Assembly (NCBI RefSeq): GCF_014805685.1 | Contig: NC_060886.1 | Span: 27,885,652 to 27,949,651, forward strand | Direction of reading: 5' to 3' | DNA from: Silurus meridionalis | Taxonomy: Eukaryota; Chordata; Actinopteri; Siluriformes; Siluridae | Length of the DNA stretch: 64,000 bases | In this document: one piece after another, positions 49,804 to 60,649 of the stretch | Numbering within the stretch: position 1 is the stretch's first letter | Layout of the letters: every line of letters begins with the position of its first letter | Notes under the pieces: model-generated | What the model was told of the DNA's origin: nothing | What the model saw: only the letters and a program-made list of their open reading frames with translations | Databases searched by the model: none | Program-made: the position numbers and the translations under genes

Positions 49804-49875
49804 TCCCTGGTGGTCTAGTGGTTAGGATGCGGCACTTTCACCGCTGCGGCCCGGGTTCGATCCCCGCTCAGGGAA
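49804..49875 (+). tRNA. tRNA-Glu (anticodon TTC)-like unit, probably a SINE head or pseudogene
   Basis: 72 nt fold as a tRNA: acceptor stem tccctgg/tcaggga, D-arm with A box TGGTCTAGTGGTTAGGA, anticodon loop ctTTCac (TTC), and T-arm with B box GGTTCGATCCC. The anticodon stem has one A-C mismatch and one wobble pair, and the T stem has a C-C mismatch. There is no T-run terminator directly after it. The sequence continues as 'ccaaccccagccactcttagtgccggtcccaagcccggataaac', a phrase I know as a repeated fish sequence. It is therefore more likely a tRNA-Glu-derived repeat than a working tRNA gene. Confidence 0.6.
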
Positions 49876-50099
49876 CCAACCCCAGCCACTCTTAGTGCCG
49901 GTCCCAAGCCCGGATAAACGTTGAGGGTTGCATTAGAAAGGGCATCCAGCGTAAAAACATTTTCTCAGATATAAACAATTTTTCAGATATGGACAGAATT
50001 TTCATGCATGTGGCCATGGCAATGGAGAAGATCAGACACACGGTATACAAAAGCACAGTAAATACAGACGCTGCTGCCATTCACCAAGTACATTGACAA

Positions 50100-50290
50100 A
50101 CTAGGGGCACCTGGAGGCAAGTCAGTCATTGGTCCACCTATTATGTGTTTTGAGAAGATGGGAGGAAACCGAAGAATACGAAGGAAACCCAGAGAGAATA
50201 TGCAAAACTCCACACAGGAAGTAACATGAGCTCAGGATTGACCTGAAGCTTTGAGGCAGCAACATCAAGACGCAGCGCCACGTTTAGCAA
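50100..50290 (+). repeat. Dispersed fish repeat ('ggaggaaac...gaaggaaaccc')
   Basis: 'ttttgagaagatgggaggaaaccgaagaatacgaaggaaaccc...caaaactccacacaggaagtaacatgagctcaggattgacc' matches a repeat common in fish genomes. Other scraps lie at 7945 (reversed) and 47730. Confidence 0.6.
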
Positions 50291-50299
50291 ACACGAGCT

Positions 50300-50930
50300 A
50301 GTAATATACTCTCAGCTAAGCAGTTCAGGGGCAGGAATAAACACACAATTTGGACACTGCGGGAACATCACTAACCATAACGGAGCTTTGCATATTATAT
50401 TGTAGCTGCCTTTAGTAAATGGCAGCACTTCAGCTGGGTTTGTGATTCAATATTGAGTTCTGCCGAAGGACTACTTCCGCTGTGCAATTTATATCGCTCG
50501 TACCTATACCCTTTGGGATATAGGCATTGAAACAAGACATGCAAATAATACATAATATCCTCTTGGGAAACACGTTGTGATACTTTATATTGCACGTTGC
50601 CACCACAAGCGTTGACACGGAAAACGTGCTTTAACCCATGACCTAGAAACTGCTCTCAGAAATACAGAAAGACACAGTTGTCACATTGCCCTTTATTAAT
50701 ATTGGCACCCTTGTTAAATACAAAGGAGGCTTTATTTGTTTTAAGCTTCTTTTTCTTTGTTTAAAAATGAAAAATATGTAAAAATACAAATTAGATAGAT
50801 AGATAAAACAACAGTTTTATATATATAAATAATATATAAATAAATGACACCTCTGTCAAAACGTTTGGAAGCACTTGTTCTTTTGTAAGTTTTAAAACGT
50901 TCGCATATACCATTTGTTTATACGCAATTA
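50300..50930. other. Upstream sequence, nothing recognised
   Basis: AT-rich, with short frames only (50395-50618) lacking support. Confidence 0.45.
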
Positions 50931-51144
50931 AATAAATATGGGGTGTCCGATCTTTTTCACGAAGGGCCAGAGTGGGTGCAGGTTTTTATTCCAACCGATT
51001 ACGGGCCACAACTGATATGTCATGAGATTTAAACAGGTAGAATTTGGCACAATGTACAAATGTTTTACAGTGACTGAGTGGAAGAAATGTGACGTTTTTG
51101 TCTCTAACAGTATAACATATGTAAAACAATAGAGAGAACAGAAA

Positions 51145-51560
51145 AGATGATTGTTAACAGACTGCCTCAAACATGGAGGTGGAAACTTAATGGTTTGGGT
51201 TTGTTCTGGAGCAAGAAAGGTTGGAGACTTCTTGAAAGGAATGCTGAACCAACATAACTACCATTCCATACTTCAACACCATGCAATTCCGCCTAAACTG
51301 CAGCTAAAGATAACCAACGACAAGACAATTTTGGAAAACAAACAGTCGGCTATAGTGTTATCATTGAACGACCTGCTCAAATTCTACTGAACTGCTCTGG
51401 AATGATCTGGATCACAAGATTGGAATGAAATAACCAACTAGTCGGAAATTTAACAAGATCCATGGCAAAGGATTTCGGCTGAATGTTTAGAGAAACGAAC
51501 TGCCTGAATACTGCCTGAAGTGTGTAAAGCTATTCTTTATGCTAAGGGAGGATTTTTGTT
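51145..51560 (+). pseudogene. Tc1-like transposase fragment
   Basis: 51151-51390 contains CLKHGGGNLMVWVCSGARKV and GMLNQHNYHSILQHHAIPPK, the block between the catalytic aspartates of a Tc1 transposase. The DDE context is incomplete and the frame ends early. 'aaagctattctttatgctaagggaggatttt' near 51525 resembles a 3' end. Confidence 0.75.
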
Positions 51561-51693
51561 GTTGTTGTTGTACGTTTACATATTTGTTTGGTCAAAGTAA
51601 ATCTTCATAGCATCATATTACCTAGGTCATTGCATAAAAACTAAAATAAAACATTTCACAGGCGCTGTACGTTCCCATTGATATATGATGCAA

Positions 51694-52025
51694 TACAGAA
51701 TTACAGTATTCCACCGCTTTACTGCACTTCAAATCTAGCACCACCTCTGGTTTATCGTGGAATTGCATTTGCCACGATGTGAATTTGTTTAGCAGATTTC
51801 CCTGGTCTCTTGCGGATAGCACAATAGACCAAAAAAAAAAAAAAAAAAAAAAAGCTTATAGCGAATTGTTTTTATGGAGTTTTACGTTGAAATGTATTGA
51901 TAAGAAAATAAACATTGTAAAATGCAGTTAATACAGTACAGTACTGTATACATAAAATAGCATTTTTGGGGTGGCGTCCGTTTATTGCGGGTGGTTTTGG
52001 AGTAATAAACGGGGGATTACTGTAG
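51694..52025 (-). mobile_element. Non-autonomous TIR element ('tacagtaatcc' family), copy 2, inverted
   Basis: Reverse complement runs from tacagtaatcccccgttta to gcggtggaatactgta and shares gtggcaaatgcaattccacgataaacc with copy 1 at 24663-24930. It contains a poly(A) run at 51831-51853. Confidence 0.7.
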
Positions 52026-52029
52026 TTTA

Positions 52030-53590
52030 TTTAGACAGTGGGAAAATTTGGAAAAAAAAAAATTCCAACAGGGAACTAAAGCCTAGAAAAAAAATTTAAT
52101 AAATAAAATAAAAATACAATTTGAAATGTGTAGTTTAATGTGTAAGATGATGCCATGACCCTGAGCGGTACAGTAATTAAATTTTCCATATGCTATAACT
52201 CTTACAAGCGTTGGATCAGCTCACCACAAACACTATACATGAACAAGAACCCAACAAGGCGATCGATAGCCTGTAAACTCGTCCCATGCTTTTCATTAGC
52301 CAGATGACGAGTCCTCGGAGAAACAAAGCCATAAAAAAAAAGGCTTAAGCACAGCAGCACGTAACAGGAGCTGCAACCTGGGAGTACTAACCGGAGCTCT
52401 TTGTGATTTAACCTCAGCCCGCTGGATCGATAGGAACCGCGAATAAGATGTGAAGCTGAGCCTCGAGCTTGCACGTGGGCCTGAGGAAGATCGCTGACGT
52501 TCTTGCGGTCAATCTTCTTACCATTAATGTAGAGGGGAGCAGGACTACCCCTCTACCGATGGAATAGTCCGGCTGACTAGCTTTCTTGTGGTCTTTGAGC
52601 AAAAGTGTGGCAGCTTAGAACGGGATTTACATCAACAATTATCTGTGGGGTCTCATGACATCACTATACCACTCCGCGATCGACTCTCTAATATGCTGAG
52701 TGTTTTAGAATGTCCACGTGTTGATACTTTTGCCGTTTGGCCTATTCGGTCATGCTAAACAAAAAATCATTGAACACCTTTGGGACGAGCTGGAATGCTG
52801 AAAATGAGGAAAAAAAAAAAAAAAATCGCCATTTTCCTAAAACGGAATTCCCGAAATACCCACATTATGGTACCACGATAAACGGTTAAATATGGACGAG
52901 GTGGTATCAAAACGTTTCGAGTCTAGTCTTGTGACGAGTCAAAAGATAACGGCACAAAGGCTGCCCCATCAGTCGCAGGGAGCACCGACCTTCATAAGTC
53001 ATTGGGCCAAAAGACTTGTTAGTAACTTTCTAGTAAAAGCAGCTCGTCTCGAAACTTTGATACCAAAGAATTCATTATTGTACATTTATTATTAATTATT
53101 TAAAAAAAAATGTAACCAAAACGCTGACCCCCAGTATGAACATGATACATGTCAATTAATAAACGTAAAGGCTTTAAAGGCTTACTGGGTTGCCCAGGTG
53201 CATCATGGGAAGCCTGGAATGGGACTATGGTCGTTATTTGTTTTGAGGGAAAATTTTATTTCGGGAGGATAGACGGAGACCTTTTTCTCTCCGTAAACAG
53301 CCCGAGTGCGTCGAATATAAACAGTGTGTGTTTTCTGGCGGCTTGGGTGTTTCTTCATCTCAGGTAAATGGGGACACGGATACACATGCACGTGTGTTCC
53401 ACGTCCGCACAAACAACTCTGACTCGCTGACGTTTTTATAGCCTTTGGCTGCATTTGGTGCAGAATCTACTGAAGAAAGTCGCTTCAGATACAAATTAAA
53501 CAGGAAGAAAATCGTTAGTCGCAGTGAGCACTTTCAAGACCATGATTTATTTCCAGAACACACTAGTTCTGTCCAGAGCTGACCATCGAC
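52030..53590. other. Upstream sequence, little recognised
   Basis: No credible exon. A tiny Tc1-like scrap ('attgaacacctttgggacgagctggaatgctgaaa') lies at 52768-52805. Frames at 52202-52602 and 53149-53454 lack support. Confidence 0.45.
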
Positions 53591-53594
53591 TATA

Positions 53595-53740
53595 CAGACA
53601 AAAGTATTGGGACACTGGATACCACAAAGTTGGAGGCACATAATTGTATAGGATGTGGTGTGATAGGAAAGGGTCCTAATATGTCTCTGGATTAAGCATG
53701 AACTTTTCCCATTTACTTGACAATGTGCACAAAGCCAGAT
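53595..53740 (+). mobile_element. Tc1-like family left-end fragment
   Basis: 'atacagacaaaagtattgggacactgg', then 'ccacaaagttggaggcacataattgtataggatg', matches the left end of the family. Confidence 0.6.
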
Positions 53741-53749
53741 CTATAAAGA

Positions 53750-54195
53750 TACACTATATTTCCAAAAGTATTGGGTCATAAATATGGTATGTGATCTTTG
53801 AGCATTGCATTCCACATTTAGTCCAGATTTGCTCTTATAATTCTCTCCACTCTTCTAGGAAGACGTTCCACTAGATTTTTGAGTATGTTTATGGATATTT
53901 GTGTTCATCAGCCACAAGGGTGTTACAAAAGGCAGGTATTGATGTAGGTGAGGAGACCTGGGGTGCTGACTGCACCCCAGGTCTCCAAAGCAACTCTCCA
54001 AAGCAACCAGATCTTCAAGGAGCTCACTTTGTGCACAGGGGAATCACCGTGCTGGAACAGGTTTGGGTTTCCAAGTTCAAGTACATGCAAAATTTTATTA
54101 TAGCGCCATCTAAAGACAATTGAGTGCCTCCAGATTTGTGGTAACAGTTTATATAGCAGGAAAGGGCAGGTGACCCAATACTTTTGGAAATATAG
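53750..54195 (-). mobile_element. Tc1-like family, near full-length reversed copy
   Basis: 'acactatatttccaaaagtattgggtcat' at the left and 'gtgacccaatacttttggaaatatagtgtat' at the right are inverted ends. The interior is the reverse complement of 40368-40815 over almost its entire length (for example 'gttccactagatttttgag', 'cagatcttcaaggagctcactttgtgcacagggg', 'aaattttattatagcgccat'). Confidence 0.8.
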
Positions 54196-54199
54196 TGTA

Positions 54200-55150
54200 T
54201 GCTTTGTATGGGTTGAGTGGCCTGCTATAGAGCCCTGACTACAATGCTAGGTTATTATGTGATGTTCAAAAAGTCCATCTTTTTGTCCATATAGTTAACT
54301 TCTTGTTAGCAGCTTGTCATGAAAACTTTACACCCCGCACACATGATGGATTGCGGAAAAGTCTTCTAGTCTGATCTTAAAGTCACCTGTCAGCGTTCTA
54401 CAAAATCTGACTCAGCTGTCGCTTTTCGCCCTGAGTCGAACCTGTTATCTCTCGGCCCCAAAGAATGATCAAACATTATGCTAATCTCCTAATGAGTTTA
54501 CCTGTTTTATTTAGAGAGCCAACGCAAACTCATCTCCAAGCCATGAAACCACTCCGACAGCCAAGAGGACTCGATCCCATAATCCGACCCGGTCCGAACT
54601 ACACCGGATTGAAGCGCAGCAGGACTTCATGCACTCGGTTACTCTCAAGCAGCGGAGTTTGGCAATGGGTCAACTTTTCCTTCGGCCCTCGTCAACAAAA
54701 GGACTGGTTGTAGCTTTCTGCAAAGATAGCTAAGCTTTTTACACAAATGCTACTAAAATTTGGAGCCTGTAATAGTTATCAATAGACTTCGAGATTTTGC
54801 TGGATAACCCTGGTACGTTTTGTATATAAACATGGCCGCCAAATTTTACACGACGTAACCAAATGAAACATTTCCCATAGCCCCACTGGCTTCCATCGTT
54901 CACTCAATATGAATGGACACCGTTCTGTCATGGTGTTTGTTTTCCTGAAGCGAAACTGAATGGCTCATGGGTTGCTGTATAATCGGTTCTACTGTAAAGC
55001 CTGTCTGAGGTCAAACCGAGGCCAAAGAGGAGTGTGGAAGTGAAAAACCTGAAATTAGAGCCGAGGATTTCAGGAATAAGTGGCACAGGAACCCATAAAA
55101 TGTGGCTTGTCAACCAGTGCAGCATTTCAAAAAAGCATGGAATAGAACTA
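54200..55150. other. Upstream sequence, nothing recognised
   Basis: Short Tc1-like scraps at the left edge; otherwise no exon, repeat or frame I can support. Confidence 0.45.
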
Positions 55151-55179
55151 GGATCTCAGGGGTGTGCATCATAAAGAAC

Positions 55180-55450
55180 CCTATTCTTCTCTCCATTTGT
55201 TACAGATTGTATACACTACATGGCTCCAGCAAGCCTGTTCCAGCAAGACAATGCACTCGTACTTAATAGTGAGCCCCATGAAGCATGTTACAATGGATGA
55301 ACCTAAGCGTCCTGCAAACAGCCCGACCTCAAACCCACTGAACACCTTAAAGATGATCAGGCTCCTCCAAAATCTAGTGTAAAGTCTTCCTGAAAGGAAC
55401 AGAGCCCATAACGGCAAATGGATAAATCTATACACTTTGACACTAATTCT
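55180..55450 (+). mobile_element. Tc1-like family fragment
   Basis: 'aagcctgttccagcaagacaatgcactcgtac' and 'cctcaaacccactgaacaccttaaagatgatcagg' follow the family order. Confidence 0.55.
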
Positions 55451-55603
55451 TCGTCTGTAACACACGCCATTAAAAAGTCTCTTTCCTCAAGTAAACTATT
55501 CCTGCCTTGCAAGTAAAGTAGACCAAAAGATCCTCATAAGCTAGACATTTGAGTTTGTGGACACCTGTTTACAAGATTAAGTGAGCATGATGGTCTTTCC
55601 TCA

Positions 55604-56270
55604 GTGCAAAAAAACATGGAAGCCTCCTTGGACTTTGGCAACATGCACTTGAAGGACAGTGTTAAACAAGATCCTCTGATAAATCCAAGATTAAACTGTT
55701 TGGCGCAAAAAGATGTCTGGAGGAAATCAGGCACCACTCATCACCTGTCCAAAACCATCCCAGCACTGAATCATGGTGGTGGAAGTATCATGCTGTGTTG
55801 TTTGTTTTTTCTGTAGCAGGGACTAGGAGACTCGTCAGGGTTGATGAAAAAGCTGAATGGAGCAATGTACAGATATATTCTTAATAAAAAAAACCTGTTC
55901 CACAGCGCTCAGGACCTCAGGCTGAATGTTCACCTTCCTACATGATGATAACCCTAATCACACAGCCAAGACAACACAGGAGTGGCTTAGGGACATTTCT
56001 GTGAATGTCCCCAAGTGGCCCAGCCAAAACCCTGAATTAAGCCCTATTGAATATCTGTGGAGAGACATGAAAGTGTCTGTCCACCGTGCTGGGTTACTGA
56101 TCGGAAGGTCGGGGGTTCAAGCCCCGCTATCGCCAAGCAAGGCCCTTAACCCTTCAGTCCCCCTATTTAACCTGAAACAGTTTGAAAGGATTAGAAGAAT
56201 GGCAGAAAATTCCCCAATCCAGATGTGCACAGCTTGTTGCGTCGATTTCCAGTCTCCCGTCCGATGTATG
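55604..56270 (+). pseudogene. Tc1 transposase remnant, interrupted
   Basis: It retains the second Asp block and the Glu block of the DDE core in one frame (55926-56090). The first block is decayed, and a 75-bp SINE piece sits inside the C-terminal codons. It cannot encode an active enzyme. Confidence 0.8.
56088..56162 (+). repeat. tRNA-derived SINE fragment inside a Tc1 transposase
   Basis: 'gctgggttactgatcggaaggtcgggggttcaagccccgctatcgccaagcaaggcccttaaccct' has the SINE A/B box head (B box GGTTCAAGCCC) and a body scrap. It splits codons for KVSVHR and FNLKQFERI that are contiguous in related transposases. Confidence 0.75.
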
Positions 56271-56404
56271 GTGTTTGCTGTACCTATTCATTTGATGATT
56301 CCTCTCGACTCCACTCAAATTTTTTGGGATTCCTTCATGGTTTAACTTGAGCACATGTGGAATTCCATGATGGACATGTGGATTTATTTCACATTTCTGT
56401 GTTC

Positions 56405-57530
56405 CCAGGACCTCGATCTGGACAAAGCGGTTAAAAACAAATGACGGGCATAAAAGTATGCGATGTAAATATATCCGGCTGCTTCGGGGTGGTAGTGGTG
56501 TGGGGGGTGGTGTTTGTTGGGGGTTGTAACTTTCTCGTGTCTCAAGTTACAAAACACCTGAGGACGCATGACGACACGTGGGTGCCGGTATTTTCACACG
56601 CAACGTCGTGTCCTTTTCCTTACCAGACGTGAAACGCTCATTGGTTACTTGTTAAACCAGCTTTTACGAGAGTCTCTTTCGGTCTCGTCATTCGCGATAA
56701 ATAAACAGTGACGAGGAGCGAGTGAAATAAAAGGAGGCAAGTTATTTTGGTTCTCGGCCTGAAAATACGCTGCAAAACTTGCCAAGGGAGGCAGCAGGAA
56801 GTATTTGGCCTGCAATTACAGCAAAAAAACAAGCTCACACTGCTCTCCTGCAGGGTCAAGAAACCTCGCAGATTTTCTCACTGGCTTTATATCGGACCTG
56901 TTTTCCTTTTTTTCTTTTGGTTCATTCCTATTCCAGTCACGTCCCCCACATAAAGAAGACACACCCCTACCAACACACACACACACGATTCCCAATACAT
57001 ATAAATGAAATCTTTTCTCCAGCTGGCTGCAGACACGCAAGGTCCTTTGACTGAATTAACACTGATTTCTTTGCTTTTCGGTCCTGCGCCATTCTTTGCC
57101 TCGTGTGTTTACCCGTGGCATACTGGCGCAGGGTTCGAGTTACACTGCACAGATAGTTACGAAAAAAGAAACAGCATCTGTTTGAGTGCAGAAGTAACCA
57201 GTGACCTTTCCTGACTTCAAGCTCTGGGACAAAATCCCTCCCAGAAGCCACACACACACACACACGTATATACACACACACACAGAAACACACGCGCTAC
57301 TTAAAACTCAAATCGTTTAACACAACGACGAACGATCGACTTGAGATTCTTGGAATATTTTACAACTGACTCATCAGCATGGATAACAAACCCAACTTCC
57401 GAAAAGCGTCGTGTGACACGCCCTCAACCTCTCCTCTCCATAACCTCACCTGCTCCTGTACTCGTGTTCACGCTCTCATTCACCAACCAACATCCTGTTA
57501 CCACTAAATATTGCGCAACAGTAACATTGG
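56405..57530. other. Upstream sequence, nothing recognised
   Basis: Short CA runs near 56967-56990 and 57250-57290. No exon or frame with support. It is mildly CpG-enriched at 56450-56700 but without a convincing promoter set. Confidence 0.45.
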
Positions 57531-57534
57531 CCTC

Positions 57535-57690
57535 ATAGTGATGAACTTCCTCTCGGGTCTGGTTCCTCTGGTTCGTGTCTGGGTTCCCCCCCCCCGAGCT
57601 GAAGATCGAAATAGAAATCCGCGTCCGGATTTCTGTAAAGCTGCTTTGTGACAATGCACATTGTTTAGCGCGTGATACAAATAAAAGTGT
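57535..57690 (-). repeat. Dispersed fish repeat, reversed fragment
   Basis: 'atttctgtaaagctgctttgtgacaatgcacattgtttagcgcgtgatacaaataaa' is the reverse complement of the start of the 5692 family; 'ctctcgggtctggttcctctgg' is a reversed inner piece. Confidence 0.65.
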
Positions 57691-58121
57691 GTGTTTGTGT
57701 ATTCCTCTGCTTTTTTTTTTACCCATTTGTTGGCCTCAACTGAATCAAAGTTCTTTTGGAATGCAAAAAAAATAATTTCAATCACCTTTTTTGGTCACCA
57801 GTTCAAAACCAAGCTAGGTATATCCTAATTGTTGTATAACTGTAAATTGTTCGTAACAACCAATTGGTCGTTATTTAAAAAAGAATATATCTTAAACCTA
57901 ACCATTTTCCCCAACAGGGCTTAATCTAAATCCAAATCAAAGAAAGAAAGAAAGAAAGATTTCCTCTTCCAAGCTTTTATCACAGGGTGAGAGATACGCT
58001 CATCCTAGCTGCATGTCCAACGTATCGTACATCATCCACTGCTGCCTGTTGCGCAAAATGTAAAATATTTGTACAATTTTGTCGTATCTCTCTCTCTCAT
58101 ATATATATATACACACGCACA

Positions 58122-59709
58122 CAGTGAGGAAAATAAGTATTTGAACAATCTGCTATTTTGCAAGTTCTCCCACTTAGAAATCATGGAGGGGTCTGAAATT
58201 GTCATCGTAGGTGCATGTCCACTGTGAGAGACATAATCTAAATTAAAAAAAAATCCAGAAATCACAATATATGATTTTTAAACTATTTATTTGTATGATT
58301 CAGCTGCAAATAAGTATTTGAACGCCTGTCTATCAGCTAGAATTCTGACCCTCAAAGACCTGTTAGTCTGCCTTTAAAATGTCCACCTCCACTACATTTA
58401 TTATCCTAAATTAGATGCACCTGTTTGAGGTCGTTAGCTGCATAAAGACACCTGTCCACCCCATACAATCAGTAAGAATCCAACTACTAACATGGCCAAG
58501 ACCAAAGAGCTGTCCAAAGACACTAGAGACAAAATTGTACACCTCCACAAGGCTGGAAAGGGCTACGGGGAAATTGCCAAGCAGCTTGGTGAAAAAAGGT
58601 CCACTGTTGGAGCAATCATTAGAAAATGGAAGAAGCTAAACATGACTGTCAATCTCCCTCGGACTGGGGCTCCATGCAAGATCTCACCTCGTGGGGTCTC
58701 AATGATCCTAAGGAAGGTGAGAAATCAGCCCAGAACTTGTCAATGACCTGAAAAGAGCTGGGACCACGGTTTCCAAGGTTACTGTTGGTAATACACTAAG
58801 ACGTCATGGTTTGAAATCATGCATGGCACGGAAGGTTCCCCTGCTTAAACCAGCACATGTCCAGGCACGTCTTAAGTTTGCCAATGACCATTTGGATGAT
58901 CCAGAGGAGTCATGGGAGAAAGTCATGTGGTCAGATGAGACCAAAATAGAACTTTTGGGTCATAATTCCACTAAATGTGTTTCGAGGAAGAAGAATGATG
59001 AGTACCATCCCAAGAACACCATCCCTACTGTGAAGCATGGGGGTGGTAGCATCATGCTTTGGGGGTGTTTTTCTGCACATGGGACAGGGCGACTGCACTG
59101 TATTAAGGAGAGGATGACCGGGGCCATGTATTGCGAGATTTTGGGGAACAACCTCCTTCCCTCAGTTAAAGCATTGAAGATGGGTCGAGGCTGGGTCTTC
59201 CAACATGACAATGACCAAGCACACAGCCAGGATAACCAAGGAGTGGCTCTGTAAGAAGCATATCAAGGTTCTGGCGTGGCCTAGCCAGTCTCAGACCTAA
59301 ACCCAATAGAGAATCTTTGGAGGAGCTCAAACTCCGTGTTTCTCAGCGACAGGCCAGAAACCTGACAGATCTAGAGAAGATCTGTGTGGAGGAGTGGGCC
59401 AAAATCCCTCCTGCAGTGTGTGCAAACCTGGTGAAAAACTACAGGAAACGTTTGACCTCTGTAATTGCAAACAAAGGCTCCTGTACCAGATATTAACATT
59501 GACTTTCTCAGGTGTTCAAATACTTTTTTGCAGCTGTATCATACAAATAAATAGTTTAAAAATCATACATTGTGATTTCTGGATTTTTTTTAGATTATGT
59601 CTCTCACAGTGGACATGCACCTACGATGACAATTTCAGACCCCTCCATGATTTCTAAGTGGGAGAAATTGCAAAATAGCAGGGTGTTCAAATACTTATTT
59701 TCCTCACTG
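58122..59709 (+). mobile_element. Near full-length Tc1-type element (1.6 kb) with intact ends
   Basis: The left end cagtgaggaaaataagtatt and right end aatacttattttcctcactg are perfect inverted complements over 20 nt. The subterminal repeats (through gtgcatgtccactgtgagagacataatct) are also inverted for about 110 nt with only a few mismatches. It encloses a full-length but frameshifted transposase. This is the best-preserved transposon in the window. Confidence 0.95.
58492..59496 (+). pseudogene. Tc1 transposase, full length but frameshifted
   Basis: The ATG opens [20 protein letters not shown], then a paired-like helix-turn-helix ([20 protein letters not shown]) and [11 protein letters not shown] small deletion near 58738 shifts the frame; the next block (from about 58740) holds [11 protein letters not shown] (first Asp), [20 protein letters not shown] and FQHDNDQAH (second Asp region). 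More shifts near 59216, 59290 and 59320 separate [17 protein letters not shown], the PIENLWR block (Glu) and the C-terminal [11 protein letters not shown] with TAA at 59494-59496. At least four frameshifts, so inactive. Confidence 0.92.
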
Positions 59710-59724
59710 TATATATTTCATACA

Positions 59725-59734
59725 TACACATACA

Positions 59735-59799
<65 letters not shown>
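59725..59799. repeat. (CA)n microsatellite between two transposons
   Basis: A CA/TACA run directly between the right end of the Tc1 element and the left end of the pogo-like element. Confidence 0.95.
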
Positions 59800-59800
<1 letters not shown>

Positions 59801-60466
59801 GTATTTTCCGGACTATAAGACGCTACTTTTTTCCCACGCTTAAACAACGAAGCGGCTAATTTATGGATTTTTCCCGGTTTCACAAACTTCAAGCCAAAAA
59901 ACAGAGCCCCATAACATTAGACCAATGAAATTGCTGAACGGGTTCAAGTGAACCAATGAAACTCTTTATATTAAATCAGATGCGCTCCCACTGAATCGGG
60001 CCGCACCACATCATAAATATGGATGATGTTCCTCTGATGTTTGACCTGCCGCTCACTCGGACTGTCAACAGGAAATGAGAATCATTCGTCACGCTGAAAA
60101 CAACCGGGCATGAAAAAAAACACACTTCACCTGTGTTCTGAGCTGCACGGCATCGGGAGAAAAACTTCACCGATGGTGATTTTTAAACGCACGACGATGC
60201 CAAAAGATAAACTCCCGAGAGAAATTGTTGTGAAAGGAAGGAGGAAGACAGTGAACAATGACTTTCTTGGTAGGCTACTGTTTAGATACAAGCCGTGTAA
60301 CAGACACGGTCTTTCGTTAAAGCCTGTGTAAAGTTCATTAGTTTCAGTGTAGACACCTGCGGCTTATAGACAGGTGCAGTGTATTTATGTTCAAAATAAA
60401 AATCTGTGTCAAATTCAGTGGGTGCGGCTTATATTTGGGTGCGCTTAATAGTCCGGAAATTACGGT
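59799..60466 (+). mobile_element. Internally deleted pogo/Tigger-like element with inverted ends
   Basis: The left end ccgtattttccggactataa and right end agtccggaaattacggta are inverted complements with few mismatches. The interior encodes scraps of a pogo-type (DDE_1) transposase in more than one frame, for example DVPLMFDLPLTRTVN around 60016-60070 and SPMVIFKRTTMPKDKLPREI around 60165-60225. At 668 bp it is far too short for a full element. Confidence 0.8.
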
Positions 60467-60482
60467 ATATACATACACACAC

Positions 60483-60640
60483 ATACACAATATATGGGCA
60501 AAAGTTGTAAGGACACCTGTTCTTTTTTGAACATCCCATTCCACACTTAGTCCTCATTCATTGTTATAATTAAGCTCAGAAGAGTGGAGATTTATTAGAA
60601 CAGCAAATTGAGATGTGGAATGGGATGTTTTTTTTTTTTT
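60483..60640 (-). mobile_element. Tc1-like family end fragment
   Basis: 'tgggcaaaagttgtaaggacacctgttcttttttgaacatcccattccacacttagtcc' is the end of the family in reverse; 'cagaagagtggag' follows. Confidence 0.6.
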
Positions 60641-60649
60641 GCAGTACAA

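Larger units (their letters stand above)
55545..56400 (+). mobile_element. Tc1 element relic interrupted by a SINE
   Basis: Transposase pieces: [10 protein letters not shown] at about 55770-55800, FLHDDNPNHTAKTTQEWLRD at about 55931-55990 (second catalytic D), PSQNPELSPIEYLWRDMKVS at about 56013-56073 (final E), then after a SINE insertion FNLKQFERIRRMAENSP at 56166-56216. Stops and shifts are frequent. Outer boundaries are approximate. Confidence 0.8.
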
